DNA from: Paenibacillus sp. FSL M7-0420
GTDB taxonomy: Bacteria; Bacillota; Bacilli; Paenibacillales; Paenibacillaceae
Assembly (NCBI RefSeq): GCF_038002345.1
Contig: NZ_JBBOCJ010000001.1
Location: 6,758,001 to 6,822,000 of the forward strand
Direction: 5' to 3'
Length of the DNA stretch: 64,000 nt
Shown: piece by piece, positions 42,822 through 53,182 of the stretch
How positions within the stretch are numbered: position 1 is the stretch's first letter
Layout: each line of letters begins with the position of its first letter
Made by a program: the position numbers and the translations under genes
The notes under the pieces: model-generated
Databases searched by the model: none
The model's input: only the letters and a program-made list of their open reading frames with translations
What the model was told of the DNA's origin: nothing

Positions 42822-42883
42822 AGGTCTCCTCCTCCATATCTCTCTGTATTTGTAGCAGTAACTGTTAATTGAACAGCCGGCTG

Positions 42884-43696
42884 CTACCGGTTAGCTGCAA
42901 TATAGCGGCCCAGGGTAACGAACATGCTGCCCATCCGCTCGTGCTCCGGCATGACAATCCGCTTCACGCCTTCTTCCTTCAGGGCCTCCGAGGTCATACG
43001 GCCGACAGATACCGCCAGCACCCTCTCTTCAAAAGCCTGCACCAACGCCGCAAGCTGCCCCTGCTTCCGCGCATGCTGTGCCAGGAAGCGGAATTGCGGC
43101 GCACTTGTGAACGCCACTGCATCCACCTGTCCTTCGGTGATCTCTGTGAGCAGCAGCTCCAGCGCTCCAGGCTCCGGCTGAGTATACCGGTAAGGCTGCA
43201 CACAGCTTACGGCTGCGCCCGCCTGCTCCAGCCAGCCGGTCAGCTGCGGGGCAGTCTCCCCATGCAGCTGAAGCATGACCCGCTTGCCCTGCAGATCATA
43301 GTCCTGCAGGCCGCGAATCAGTCCGGCAGAGCTGCCGTCATCGTCACGCACGACCGGCTCAAGTCCGCGCTTCTTCAGGGCATTCACTGTCTTATAACCA
43401 CGGGCAGCAACAGGTGAGCCAGAGAGAACCTCCAGGAAGCGGTCCGCAAGCGCCAGCTTCGCAGCCGTCTCGAACAATGCGTCCAGCCCCATACCGGTAG
43501 TCAGAATAGCCAGATCCGGCGGCTGCTCTGTCCAGGCAATCAGCCCCTCACGCAGGGCGGCATCATCCAGAAAGGTTGTCCCTTGAGCGGGACGGTGCAG
43601 CGCGGTTCCTCCCATATTCTCTACCAGCTTGGCCATGTCTTCCGCTTTACGCGGACCGGCCAGGGCTACGGTAATGCCCTTTAATTGCTCTGCCAT
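42884..43696 (-). CDS. Uroporphyrinogen-III synthase-like protein
   Basis: The 270-residue protein has two Rossmann-like halves: ITVALAGPRKAEDMAKLVEN at the start, SPVAARGYKTVNALKKRG, VMLQLHGETAPQLTGWL, and VDAVAFTSAPQFRFL with VLAVSVGRMTSEALKEEGV. This is the HemD layout (cyclisation of hydroxymethylbilane in heme and siroheme synthesis). It is outside a hem operon, and such solitary copies are often extra enzymes or regulators. Activity is likely but not certain. Confidence 0.8.
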   Translation of the reverse strand: MAEQLKGITVALAGPRKAEDMAKLVENMGGTALHRPAQGTTFLDDAALREGLIAWTEQPPDLAILTTGMGLDALFETAAKLALADRFLEVLSGSPVAARGYKTVNALKKRGLEPVVRDDDGSSAGLIRGLQDYDLQGKRVMLQLHGETAPQLTGWLEQAGAAVSCVQPYRYTQPEPGALELLLTEITEGQVDAVAFTSAPQFRFLAQHARKQGQLAALVQAFEERVLAVSVGRMTSEALKEEGVKRIVMPEHERMGSMFVTLGRYIAANR

Positions 43697-43787
43697 GAAC
43701 GCTTCTCCCCTTCATCACCCCGTATTGTTGCTTACCAGTATACTTGCAAAGTGAGGTAAAAGAAAAGACCAGACCGCATATTCGGCC

Positions 43788-45842
43788 TCATGAATTCTGC
43801 TGTTCCCCAGGGAGGCTCTCCCCCGGCTTGACCGCTTCCGGCGCGGCAGGAGCCTGGTTTCCCGGGTACAGCTTGAAGCGTCCGACCAGCTGCTGCAATT
43901 CATCGGCTTGTCGGCTCAGGTCGGCGGTGGAAGAGGCGATCTCTTCCACCGAGGCAAGCTGCTGCTGGGCTGCTGCCGAGATCGTCTCGGTGCTGCCTGC
44001 CGCAGCCTCGGTAATGCCGCGGATCTCGCTAATAGCCTGATCCAGACTATCTGCTTCTGCAGTCAGGGTCTGAACGCCTTCGTTCATTCCGCCTATAGTC
44101 TCCGCGGCCCCCTTAATCGCCCTGCGGATACGCGAGAACGAACGTCCTGTTGTATCCACAGCCATAATGCCGTCCATCACCTTGGTCTTCGCATCCTCCA
44201 TGCTTGCCGTAGCCCGGAGCATCTCTGAATGGATAGAGGCAACCTGCTCGGAGATCAGGCTTGCCGACTTTCCGGATTCTTCCGCCAGCTTGCGGACCTC
44301 CGAGGCTACCACAGCGAACCCGCGACCCTGTTCACCGGCTCTGGCCGCTTCTATGGACGCATTCAGCGCCAGCAGGTTCGTCTGCCGCGAGATTCCCGAG
44401 ATCACGCCGGTAATCCCCTGGATCTGCCCGACCCGCTCACTCAGCTGATCGATGACGGTACCCATTTCCTCCACGGTCTCATGAATACCGTTGATTTTGT
44501 CGACTACGCTGATGACCGAATCATTGCCCTCCGAAGCCGACAGCGAGGTCTTGTCCATCATTACCGACACCTGCTTCATGAACTCCGAGATATGGGCTAC
44601 CTCGGTTGTGGTGGCAGCCGTGCTTGCCATTCCTTTATGTACACTGTTTACCTGCTGCTGCGTGCCGGCTGCCACCTCCTGGATGGCCACTGTAACATGC
44701 TCTATAGCTTTGGTCGTCTGCTCTGCCCCTGCGCTCAGCTGCTCAGCGGAGAAAGAGACATTATCCGTCATGGTCTGCACCCCGATAATCATCTGCCGCA
44801 GATTCTCCACCATCAGGCGGAAATTTCCGGCCAGCAGGCCGATCTCATCCCCCCGGAATTCCCCGATATCCTGCGACAGGTCACCGCCGGCAATCCGCTC
44901 GGTTGCCTTACGCAGGCGGATCAGCGGCTTTAGAATCGACGCAATGTTGAAATAGATCAGCACCAGCGCCAGCAGCACGGATACAGAGATGACCAGCCAG
45001 ACCGTCTCGCGGATGCCGCTGGTTGCCTGCGTAATCTCATTCAAGCTGATGGTGCCTCCGATTCGCCAGCCCGTCAGCTCATTCACCATGAAGGTCATCT
45101 TCTTGGGTGCATCCTTATATACATAATCGAAGCTTCCGCTCTCACTCCCGAACATCTGCTTCACGAACTCAAGCGAGGATTCCGCGCCAATCGCTTCTGT
45201 GGGATGAACCAGGAATTTCTTGCTGCTGTCGATAATCAGAATATAGCCCTCCTGACCGACCTTGATATCCGTCATACCGGCAAGCGAGGACAGATTCAGA
45301 TCAAGACTGACAACACCATTGCCATCCGCGAGCACCGCCGATACCGCAATGGCGCTCTCTCCATTCACTGTCTGAAATACCGGGGAGATTACAGTGCCGC
45401 TGCCATGCTTAAGCGCGTTGATATAGGTATTCTCCTTGCGCGGATCATAGCCTTCCGGCAGCTCCAGCTCTGCCGCACGGATGCTCTTGCCTTTGCTGGT
45501 TCCGGCATAAATATCAAGCACATCGGGATGCAGTGCGGCATACTCCCGCAATCTGTTCTCCAGTGCAGGCGCCGCCAGTCCGGCCGCCTCGTTATTAATG
45601 GAATCTGCCGGAAGCTGTCCGGCGAAATAGAGAATATCATCTATTTTCGACTGGATATTGGAACTTATGATCTCATTCACTGCAATTACGCTTTCCTGGG
45701 CATTATTGGTAAGCTGCTTCTCAACGTTGCTGCTGGCTGATTGATAGGTTAACCAGCCTATAATGATGCTCGGTGCCAGCAGGACAAGCAGATAGGTAAT
45801 AATCAGCTTCGTACGGATGTTCAGACGCACCTTTTTATTCAT
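43788..45842 (-). CDS. Methyl-accepting chemotaxis protein (Cache sensor)
   Basis: The 684-residue membrane receptor has a first helix at residues 11-31, an extracellular double Cache sensor to about residue 290 (including [16 protein letters not shown]), a second helix, a HAMP domain and a long coiled-coil signalling domain. The CheA/CheW-binding tip reads [20 protein letters not shown] with [20 protein letters not shown]. The ligand is unknown; Cache receptors often bind amino acids or organic acids. The ribosome binding site is weak. Confidence 0.93.
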   Translation of the reverse strand: MNKKVRLNIRTKLIITYLLVLLAPSIIIGWLTYQSASSNVEKQLTNNAQESVIAVNEIISSNIQSKIDDILYFAGQLPADSINNEAAGLAAPALENRLREYAALHPDVLDIYAGTSKGKSIRAAELELPEGYDPRKENTYINALKHGSGTVISPVFQTVNGESAIAVSAVLADGNGVVSLDLNLSSLAGMTDIKVGQEGYILIIDSSKKFLVHPTEAIGAESSLEFVKQMFGSESGSFDYVYKDAPKKMTFMVNELTGWRIGGTISLNEITQATSGIRETVWLVISVSVLLALVLIYFNIASILKPLIRLRKATERIAGGDLSQDIGEFRGDEIGLLAGNFRLMVENLRQMIIGVQTMTDNVSFSAEQLSAGAEQTTKAIEHVTVAIQEVAAGTQQQVNSVHKGMASTAATTTEVAHISEFMKQVSVMMDKTSLSASEGNDSVISVVDKINGIHETVEEMGTVIDQLSERVGQIQGITGVISGISRQTNLLALNASIEAARAGEQGRGFAVVASEVRKLAEESGKSASLISEQVASIHSEMLRATASMEDAKTKVMDGIMAVDTTGRSFSRIRRAIKGAAETIGGMNEGVQTLTAEADSLDQAISEIRGITEAAAGSTETISAAAQQQLASVEEIASSTADLSRQADELQQLVGRFKLYPGNQAPAAPEAVKPGESLPGEQQNS

Positions 45843-45997
45843 ATGATGGACTCACTCTCTCTTTCCTTATAGGTCTTAAGAAGGATTATTTCCCGGATCC
45901 TATATATAATTAAATACCAGCCCCCGAATCCCTCTTTTTTCTGGAAACTTATGATTATTTCCCTATGTTTATTGATAATTTTTATATCAGCACAGCA

Positions 45998-46027
45998 AAA
46001 AGACCGTTTCCATGAAAACGGTCTTTT
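45998..46027 (-). terminator. Terminator between the PerR-like gene and the chemoreceptor gene
   Basis: A perfect stem AAAAGACCGTTT/AAACGGTCTTTT surrounds a 6-nt loop. T/A runs on both sides make it possibly bidirectional. Confidence 0.85.
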
Positions 46028-46073
46028 GTTATATTCCGTTACTAAGCGAGCCAGCATACCTCATACAAACGTC

Positions 46074-46475
46074 CTAGTTCTGGCGTGAATTTCTGCTCTG
46101 GCAGGCCGGGCAGATGCCTCCGAATACCACATGCGTATGAGTGATCGAATAGCCTGTATCTGCTGCCACCGAGTCGCTCCACTCCTGCGGAACCTGGCTC
46201 ATCACTTCATCCACAGCACCGCAGATTTCACAGACAATATGCTGGTGGTCGTCCAGGCGCGCATCATACCGGCTGGCCGCCTCGCCCAGCTTCAGCTCGC
46301 GGATCATCTGCTTATCTGTAAGGTAGCGCAGGGAATTGTAGACCGTTCCATAAGCGAGGTTATGCCCCTGCTCAACCAGCCGGTTCATGACTTCCGCAGC
46401 GGTAGGGTGATCATGGGAATTGCGGACGATATCATACACGGCTTGACGCTGAGAGGTCAGGTTCAGGGTTCTCAT
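46074..46475 (-). CDS. Fur-family repressor, PerR-like
   Basis: The 133-residue protein has an N-terminal winged helix (LTSQRQAVYDIV, HPTAAEVMNRL, YGTVYNSLRYL) and a metal-binding dimer domain. GEAASRYDARLDDHQHIVCE and CEICGAVDEV carry the His/Asp ligands as in PerR, and a second CxxC (CPACQ) completes the structural zinc site. PerR senses peroxide through iron-catalysed His oxidation. I could not see a PerR box upstream. Zur-like or other Fur roles remain possible. Confidence 0.85.
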   Translation of the reverse strand: MRTLNLTSQRQAVYDIVRNSHDHPTAAEVMNRLVEQGHNLAYGTVYNSLRYLTDKQMIRELKLGEAASRYDARLDDHQHIVCEICGAVDEVMSQVPQEWSDSVAADTGYSITHTHVVFGGICPACQSRNSRQN

Positions 46476-46546
46476 CTTTTATCATCCTCTAATTTGTTTT
46501 TAGATCAAGTATAAGTCCTGATGCCGGAAGCGTCAATCCTGCGGCC

Positions 46547-47662
46547 CTATTTGATCATGCCCGAGTATTTAACGTCCACTTTGGCATTCACGCGGAAGTC
46601 GAGACGGGGATATAGACTCTCCCATACCCTCATTTCCGTGTCGTTATTCCAGTGCCTCGCCCCGTAATGCAGCCCCCAGCCCAGCGGGTCCATGCCGCTG
46701 TCCCGGATCTTGACCAGCAGCGCCTTAACCGCAGCGCTCAGCTCTGCTGCACCGGCCTCTCCAATCTTTGTCAGCATATGGTGGGTAATCATCTCCTCCG
46801 TACTGTTCTCCTCCAGGATCGCACGAATCTTAATGGTATAGCGGATGTAAGGCTCACCTTCCCGGGGAACAACAATCTTATAGCCGGAGGAGGAGCTCTC
46901 GGTGTAGTATTCATACATTCCGCTGCCTATATGGGCGGGGAAGTTCGTCCGCAGATTGGAGCGGGACAGCAGATTGAGCAGCCTGGTCTCATCGGGTGAG
47001 AGGACGAGCCGGATTTTATTTTTATCCAGCAGAGCGATCTTGTTAATCAGGAACTGTTCCTTCCCCTGCGCTTCAATGACCGGCAGTATGGGGTCAATGC
47101 CATTCTCATAAATACTTCTCATAAGCTGATAGGAGTACACGCTTGAGATAAAAGGCGACTCTGTTCCCTGCCCACTCATAGCCAGGATCAGCGAGTTCGA
47201 CGGAATGCGCTCGGCGGGCGGCTTAACCCTCAGCACCTCCAGCGCCCCCGGCCTGCCCACGGCGAAATTAAGAATCAGCTGGATGTCTCTGCGCCGGACT
47301 GCCCAGTCCGTTACATGCCGGATATCGCCCGCGGCCAGCCCTTCCCCCAGAATCACCGATTTGCAGTGCACATAGTCGAGCTCCTTCTCCACCTTGGACT
47401 TCATTCTGCGCAGTGCTTCAGAGATGCTATCCGATTCTTCGGTCAGGATCTGCATCTTCTCGTCAATCTTCGTGACATCCCCTTGCGGAATCGCCAGCTT
47501 CAGGCTGACCTTGAACGTTCCTTCCTTCCGGCCGGGATCAATGCCAATAGCAACCACAAATATTCTCCGGTCAATATCCTTGAAATTGCAGCCTGTAAGG
47601 ACCAGGGTCATGGTTGCGGACAGCAGCATCACCAGCAGAGTCCCGATTACTCCCGCTCTCAC
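46547..47662 (-). CDS. Ger(x)C-family spore germination lipoprotein
   Basis: The GTG start at 47662 lies 8 nt after AAGGAGG and overlaps the upstream stop by 4 bp. The 371-residue lipoprotein has the signal LLSATMTLVLTGC with lipobox Cys. VVAIGIDPGRKEGTFKVSLK and the C-terminal region ending WESLYPRLDFRVNAKVDV are typical GerAC features. In dormant spores it sits on the outer face of the inner membrane and forms a germinant receptor with the two proteins encoded upstream. Confidence 0.92.
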   Translation of the reverse strand: MRAGVIGTLLVMLLSATMTLVLTGCNFKDIDRRIFVVAIGIDPGRKEGTFKVSLKLAIPQGDVTKIDEKMQILTEESDSISEALRRMKSKVEKELDYVHCKSVILGEGLAAGDIRHVTDWAVRRRDIQLILNFAVGRPGALEVLRVKPPAERIPSNSLILAMSGQGTESPFISSVYSYQLMRSIYENGIDPILPVIEAQGKEQFLINKIALLDKNKIRLVLSPDETRLLNLLSRSNLRTNFPAHIGSGMYEYYTESSSSGYKIVVPREGEPYIRYTIKIRAILEENSTEEMITHHMLTKIGEAGAAELSAAVKALLVKIRDSGMDPLGWGLHYGARHWNNDTEMRVWESLYPRLDFRVNAKVDVKYSGMIK

Positions 47663-48756
47663 ACTCTTCGCCTCCTTACCATCCAGTAGCACCAGAATAA
47701 CAGCAGGATCAGCAGCAGCTCCCCGTACCAGCGGATATGCAGCAGGAATACCCCGAGCATATTAAGGTCGTACTGGTCTATGCGCATCATGAGCATGGTG
47801 CCCGCTGCAAAAACCGCCATAATGACGATCTCCTGCCGCAGTCTCGTCTTAGGTCTGCCGGAGGCGGAGGGGAGCTGGCTGAGGAGCAGCTCTTTGCCGA
47901 CATGCCACTGGATAATGGCACTGACGAGCGCCAGTGTGCTGTAAGCAAAATAAAAAAGATAGAGCATGCGCTCAATCAAAAACGACTCAATCCGGATGCT
48001 GTCCGCTGTAGTGAACCAGGTGTACACATGCCGCTCGACACCGACGGTTCCGTGATATCCGATGGGCACATAAAACGTGATGGCCAGCACGAGCAGCCCC
48101 TCCAGACTCAGAATCCAGATATGCCTCAGCTTCAAGCCATGAAAGACCCGGTTGAAGACCGCCATATTAATGTAGCCGCTGAATGTAAAGGTCGCTGCCG
48201 CAAGGCTGTTCCAGTCGGGAGGATGCAGGGCATGTGTCATGATCTGCAGTACGGCGTCCCAGCTAAAGTCCGGGTTCACCACCGCCTTGACTGTCGTGTA
48301 CAGAATTAAGGGGAGCGTGATGGCCAGTGTAATTTCCAGTCCATAGAGCAGGGACAGCGAGTCTATTCTGGCACACAGACAGGTCAATATCAGGAACCCG
48401 AGCAAGACTGCCATCGGGCCGGTGTCCGGGCTGATGAACCGGAGGGTAATGTCCACAAAGGACAGAAGAATCAGCGCCCCGGCCAGATACCAGAGAACCG
48501 CATATACGACAATCAGCGGGGAGGACAGCAGCCTCGGCATCACTGAACCGAAGATCTCCGGCAGTCCCTTCCCCGGAAATTTACGGATGACTCTGGTGAA
48601 CAGGTAGATGAACAGCGTGCCCGTACCCACCGCAACCAGAATGGAGGACTGCGCACCGTCGAAGCGGGCATCCAGCAGCTCCCGAGGGGCGAAGTTAATG
48701 ATATTGATCAGAGAGTTCATGAGAAACAGACAGTAGAAATAGCGGCTGTTGGCCAT
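47659..48756 (-). CDS. GerAB-family germinant receptor permease subunit
   Basis: The 365-residue membrane protein has ten hydrophobic helices of the amino-acid permease type (FYCLFLMNSLINIINFAPRE at the start, FPGKGLPEIFGSV). The family binds the germinant in the spore inner membrane. The ATG overlaps the upstream stop by one base (TAATG), so translation is coupled across the operon. Confidence 0.92.
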   Translation of the reverse strand: MANSRYFYCLFLMNSLINIINFAPRELLDARFDGAQSSILVAVGTGTLFIYLFTRVIRKFPGKGLPEIFGSVMPRLLSSPLIVVYAVLWYLAGALILLSFVDITLRFISPDTGPMAVLLGFLILTCLCARIDSLSLLYGLEITLAITLPLILYTTVKAVVNPDFSWDAVLQIMTHALHPPDWNSLAAATFTFSGYINMAVFNRVFHGLKLRHIWILSLEGLLVLAITFYVPIGYHGTVGVERHVYTWFTTADSIRIESFLIERMLYLFYFAYSTLALVSAIIQWHVGKELLLSQLPSASGRPKTRLRQEIVIMAVFAAGTMLMMRIDQYDLNMLGVFLLHIRWYGELLLILLLFWCYWMVRRRRV

Positions 48757-50198
48757 TAGGAGCCCCCGCTTTTCTTCTTCAGTGACGCTCCCAGCGCATC
48801 AAGGACGAACATCTTGAAATACGGCTGGCCGAAGCTGCGCTGGCTGCATAAGTACAGCGTGAAGCCCACCAGGCAGATCACGACACCGACAAGCCCGAGC
48901 ACAGCTGCTGCAATGACAAAGAAATACTTCAGCACACGGATGGAGAAGCTCATCATATTCAGCGGAACCAGGAAATTGGATATCGCCACTACGGAGACGA
49001 GAATAATCATAATGTTACCGATCAGCCCCGCCGCTGTAGCAGCTTGCCCCAGGATCAGACCGCCGACCGTGGTCGCTGTAGGACCGATGGCTCTGGGCAG
49101 ACGCAAGCTAGCCTCCGTCAGGAACTCCATCATGATCATCATCAGAATCACCTCGACAAAAGAAGGGTAAGGCACCGTAGCGCGGCTTCCCCCGATCAGC
49201 AGGGCGATCTGCACCCGCACAATCTCCGGATTGTATGAGGTGAAGGCAATGTACAAGGCCGGCAGCCATAACGTCATGGCCACGCCCAGAATGCGCAGCA
49301 GCTTCAGGAAGCGGCCGACGAAGGGCAGATGGATTTTGTCATCCATGGCAGTGAAGAAATCATTGAATATCGACGGAAGCACAATCGCATACCCGGTCGT
49401 ATCCAGCAGGATCGCCACCTTGCCCTCTGCCAGATTGAATACCACCCGGTCGGGGCGCTCGGTTACTATGGTCTTGGGAAAAATGCGCAGCTTGTCGCTG
49501 CTGATATATTTCTCCAGTTCACCGGCGGCCTGCAGAATGTCGAGCTTCAGCGAGTCCAGCTTCTCTTTTAACTCGGCCAGAACCTGGGGATTCACCCGGC
49601 TCTCGTCGTAGAGGATCGCCACCTTGGTCTTGGACACATTGCCGATAATGGTAAATTCCATCTTGAGCGCAGAGGACAGATAACGCCGCCGGACCAGATT
49701 GAGGTTCACCGCCAGACTCTCCCCCAGCGCATCGGAGGGGCCTTGGCTGATGCTCTCCGTAATCGTCTCCTTGATACTGCTGGCCTCCGCCCGGAGGACA
49801 TCGAAGCAGCAGAGCTTGCCCTCCCGCCCAATACAGGCATAGCCGCTGAGCAGAAGATCCAGAGCACGCTGCCCGTCTGTCACCTCTTCACTGCCGGGAT
49901 AATCGGCCACATAGCTGTAGTAGGCTGCGGGATGGCCCATCTCGTAGAACGGAGCAATAATATTGCGGCTGATGACCTGTCCGTCTGTCACACTTTTGAT
50001 ATAGAGCAGGCTGACCTGTCCCGCCGGAATCGTCAAGACCTTATCTTCAAGATCGGCGAACCCGTTTAGCTGACCTCTGATCCAGTCGAGCGAGGCTGCC
50101 TGCTTATGCTGTTGTCCCGACATAGGTCCGTCCCTGCCCCTCTCCGCCCGCTGCCCGGTGAATTTCTTCTTAGGTTGGCACTTTCTGGCGGTTTTCAT
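48756..50198 (-). CDS. GerAA-family germinant receptor subunit
   Basis: The 480-residue protein has a hydrophilic N-terminal half and about five C-terminal membrane helices. Typical motifs are YESRVNPQVL-like YDESRVNPQVLAELKEKL, PDRVVFNLAEGKVAILLDTT, and GGSRATVPYPSFVEVILMM. It forms an ion-conducting part of the germinant receptor. ATG 50198 follows GGCAGGTGC. A later ATG at 50123 is also possible. It is first in the three-gene operon, which should be made in the forespore. Confidence 0.92.
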   Translation of the reverse strand: MKTARKCQPKKKFTGQRAERGRDGPMSGQQHKQAASLDWIRGQLNGFADLEDKVLTIPAGQVSLLYIKSVTDGQVISRNIIAPFYEMGHPAAYYSYVADYPGSEEVTDGQRALDLLLSGYACIGREGKLCCFDVLRAEASSIKETITESISQGPSDALGESLAVNLNLVRRRYLSSALKMEFTIIGNVSKTKVAILYDESRVNPQVLAELKEKLDSLKLDILQAAGELEKYISSDKLRIFPKTIVTERPDRVVFNLAEGKVAILLDTTGYAIVLPSIFNDFFTAMDDKIHLPFVGRFLKLLRILGVAMTLWLPALYIAFTSYNPEIVRVQIALLIGGSRATVPYPSFVEVILMMIMMEFLTEASLRLPRAIGPTATTVGGLILGQAATAAGLIGNIMIILVSVVAISNFLVPLNMMSFSIRVLKYFFVIAAAVLGLVGVVICLVGFTLYLCSQRSFGQPYFKMFVLDALGASLKKKSGGS

Positions 50199-50282
50199 GC
50201 ACCTGCCGGGGGAGCGGGGCGTTTCTTTTCACGGAAGAGTGGTAATAAATGAAATGGATCATCACTTAGGAGGGACTAGACT

Positions 50283-51836
50283 ATGAGCACACAGGAACCC
50301 CGTTCGCAAGGTCTTCCGCAATTTCCGGAATCGTTATGGATAGGCAGTACAGGTCTGCCGTCTTTTCCGGTGCTTGCGGAAGATCATGTCACAGACGTAG
50401 CTATTGTAGGGGCAGGAATTACCGGGATTACTACCGCTTATCTGCTGTCCAAGGCCGGATATAAGGTCACCCTGCTTGAAGCCGGACAGATTCTCGGCGG
50501 GGCCACCGGCTATACCAGCGCCAAAATCTCCGCCCAGCACGGCATGATCTATAATGATCTGCTGAAGCATTTCGGCGGGGAGCAGGCCCGGATGTATTAT
50601 CAGTCGAACAGCGAGGCCATGGAGTGGATGATTGCCACAGCGGAGGAGCTGGACCTGTCCTGCGGGATGAAGCGGGAAGCGGCCTACCTGTATGCGGATC
50701 AAGGTGACGAGAAGACGCTGAAGGCGCTGAATAAGGAATTCGAGGCTTATGGCAAGCTGGGACTGCCCGGAGAGTGGCTGGATCAGGTGCCGCTGCCGCT
50801 GGGCGCGGGCGGGGCCATCCGGATGCCGGATCAGGCCCGTTTTCACCCGCTGGAGTACCTGAAGGGACTGCTGCAGGCGGTTCTGGACAGGGGCGGCACT
50901 GTATTTGAGCACACGATGATCGGAGAGAAGGTCGATACGGACGGACAGATAACCCTGCATACCGAGGGAGAGAAGCTCCAGATCCGCTGCCGCCATGCCG
51001 TGTCGGCTTCCCACTTCCCCTTCTATGACGGCGGGTCTCTCTACTTCTCGCGGCTGCATGCGGAACGCTCCTACTGTCTGGCGTTCGAGCCGGAGACGGA
51101 TTATGAGGGCGGCATGTATCTGAGTGCCGGTGAACCTACCCGTTCGCTGCGGGCAGTGGAATGGGGAGACCGGAAGCTGGTCATCGCCGGCGGGGAGAAC
51201 CACAAGACGGGTCAAGGCATTTGTACGTTCGGCCATTATGAGAATCTGGAGCGGTTCGCCGGGGAGCTGCTGGGCATCCGCAGTATTCCGTTCCGCTGGT
51301 CCACCCAGGATCTGCTCACACTGGACCGGGTTCCTTACATCGGCAAGCGCGCCGGGGACGAGGAGATCTATATCGCCACCGGCTTCGGGAAATGGGGCAT
51401 GACGAACGGAACCGTGGCTGCCCGCCTGATCGCAGACGGCATTCTGGGAAGCAGTAACCCCTACACCGGGTTATATGATCCCTCACGCTTCAAGGCGGTG
51501 CCCGCGATCAAGAACTTCATCGTGCAGAACTTCTCGGTCGCCAAGGAGCTGGTGGCTGGCAAAGTGGAGATTGTACACACCAAGACGAAGGATCTGGAGC
51601 CGGATCAGGGTGCAGTCGTCTTCCATGACGGCAAACGCGTAGGTGCCTACCGCGACCCTGAGGGCCAATTGCATCTCGTTGACAGAACCTGCACTCATCT
51701 GGGCTGTGAATGCGAGTGGAATGACGCCGAGCGCTCCTGGGATTGCCCGTGTCACGGCTCCCGCTTCTCCTACGAAGGCGATGTGCTTGAAGGTCCGGCG
51801 ACCGTGCCGCTTAAGACGATCACGCCGGAAGGCTAA
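50283..51836 (+). CDS. FAD oxidoreductase fused to a Rieske [2Fe-2S] domain
   Basis: The 517-residue protein has a DAO-type FAD domain (VAIVGAGITGITTAYLLSKA, about residues 40-59, and TGYTSAKISAQHGMIY) and a C-terminal Rieske domain (about residues 430-510) with CTHLGC and CPCHGS cluster ligands. Similar proteins occur across Bacillales. The substrate is unknown; the Rieske cluster probably passes electrons to or from FAD. TTAGGAGGGACT precedes the ATG. Confidence 0.9.
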   Translation: MSTQEPRSQGLPQFPESLWIGSTGLPSFPVLAEDHVTDVAIVGAGITGITTAYLLSKAGYKVTLLEAGQILGGATGYTSAKISAQHGMIYNDLLKHFGGEQARMYYQSNSEAMEWMIATAEELDLSCGMKREAAYLYADQGDEKTLKALNKEFEAYGKLGLPGEWLDQVPLPLGAGGAIRMPDQARFHPLEYLKGLLQAVLDRGGTVFEHTMIGEKVDTDGQITLHTEGEKLQIRCRHAVSASHFPFYDGGSLYFSRLHAERSYCLAFEPETDYEGGMYLSAGEPTRSLRAVEWGDRKLVIAGGENHKTGQGICTFGHYENLERFAGELLGIRSIPFRWSTQDLLTLDRVPYIGKRAGDEEIYIATGFGKWGMTNGTVAARLIADGILGSSNPYTGLYDPSRFKAVPAIKNFIVQNFSVAKELVAGKVEIVHTKTKDLEPDQGAVVFHDGKRVGAYRDPEGQLHLVDRTCTHLGCECEWNDAERSWDCPCHGSRFSYEGDVLEGPATVPLKTITPEG

Positions 51837-52011
51837 AGCGGGATGACCGGGCGCTGCGGGACATTAGCGGCACAAGTGGTACAGGGGGACTGGCGGCCTG
51901 CACTGCCGGAGCTGCGGCTCCGGCGTGATTGTGCCCGGCCGCTCAGGTATAATAGACAGTATCTTCTAGAATTACCCATCATTCTATATATAAGGAGCGT
52001 GACGACAGGTT

Positions 52012-52731
52012 ATGGATTTGAGAGGAACCAGTATTGTCATTACAGGTGCAGGCAAGGGAATCGGCAAGGCGCTCGCTATGGCGCTGGCTAAGGAAGGCGC
52101 CAACCTGGGGCTGATCTCCAGAACCTCGGCGGATCTGGAGGCGCTGAAGGCGGCGCTGACCGAGGTGTACGACATCAAGGTCAGTATCGCCGTAGCCGAT
52201 ATTGCAGTACGTGAAGAAGCAGAGCGGGCGGTAGTAGCGCTACAGAAGGATCTCGGCCCCTTCGACGCGCTTATTAACAACGCCGGGATCGCCCAGTTCG
52301 GCACGTTCCTGGAGATGGACCCGGCAGACTGGGAACGGCATATGCAGATCAACCTGTTCGGGGCCTATTATGTGACACGTGCGGCACTGCCTGCGATGAT
52401 CGAGCGTTCAAGCGGCAATATCATCAACATCTCCTCCACCGCAGGGGAACGCGGCTTCGCCGCAGGCTCGGCCTACTGTGCTTCCAAGTTTGCTCTTATG
52501 GGCATGACGGAGTCACTGGCGATGGAGGTACGCAAGCATAATATCCGTGTCGTGGCGCTGACCCCAAGCACAGTGAATACAGGCCTCGCTACCGGCGCGG
52601 GTCTTAAGATCGGGGACGAGGACCGGATGATGCAGCCGGAGGACGTTGCCGAGCTGACGCTCGCTGCGCTTAAGCTGCCTGACCGTGTCTTCCTGAAGAC
52701 GGCAGGCATCTGGACCACCAATCCGCAATAA
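52012..52731 (+). CDS. Short-chain dehydrogenase/reductase (FabG-like)
   Basis: The 239-residue protein has the NAD(P) loop TGAGKGIGKALA, NNAG in LINNAGIAQFG, Ser in INISSTAGERG and the catalytic YCASK. The closest look is YvaG/FabG-like 3-oxoacyl reductases, for example B. subtilis YqjQ/FabG paralogues. The substrate is unknown. A TATAAT box lies about 60 bp upstream, and AAGGAGCGTGA precedes the ATG. An IsdG-like gene follows after 42 bp. Confidence 0.9.
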   Translation: MDLRGTSIVITGAGKGIGKALAMALAKEGANLGLISRTSADLEALKAALTEVYDIKVSIAVADIAVREEAERAVVALQKDLGPFDALINNAGIAQFGTFLEMDPADWERHMQINLFGAYYVTRAALPAMIERSSGNIINISSTAGERGFAAGSAYCASKFALMGMTESLAMEVRKHNIRVVALTPSTVNTGLATGAGLKIGDEDRMMQPEDVAELTLAALKLPDRVFLKTAGIWTTNPQ

Positions 52732-52773
52732 TGGAGGCGGAAATTACGCAAAGCTCTACAAGGAGGACTTGGC

Positions 52774-53094
52774 ATGCTGGTAGTTACTAATACGATTAAG
52801 ATCAAGGAAGGGCATGGTGAAGCGCTGGCCTCACGATTCAGCGCAGATAACGGGGTGCAGAGCATCCCCGGCTTCATCCGCATGGAGGTGTGGCGCGGCG
52901 CTCCCAAGGAAGGCATAGAGGAGCTGAAGATCAGCACCGTCTGGGAGAATGAGGAAGCGCTGAACGGCTGGACCTCAAGCCCCGCCTTCCGGGACTCGCA
53001 CCGCGGTGCCGGCCGGAACGAAGCCATTGTCGGCTCCTCGCTCGACAAGTACGAGCTGGTGCACAGCCGCACTCCGGACGTTCAGGCTGAATAG
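52774..53094 (+). CDS. IsdG/HmoA-like heme-degrading monooxygenase
   Basis: The 106-residue ABM-fold protein has the conserved Asn (VVTNTIKIKEGHG), Trp (STVWENEEALNGW) and His (FRDSH) positions of the IsdG triad. IsdG-type enzymes cleave heme to release iron. Length and pattern match HmoA of Bacillus. AAGGAGGACTTGGC precedes the ATG. It is probably co-transcribed with the SDR gene. No Fur box is evident. Confidence 0.8.
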   Translation: MLVVTNTIKIKEGHGEALASRFSADNGVQSIPGFIRMEVWRGAPKEGIEELKISTVWENEEALNGWTSSPAFRDSHRGAGRNEAIVGSSLDKYELVHSRTPDVQAE

Positions 53095-53182
53095 TAGCAC
53101 ATCAGATCTAAACATGTTGAGAATTACTTTAACTAATGGCTTGCTGAGGGGTTACCTCACCCCGATTAGGTGCAAGGGGTAG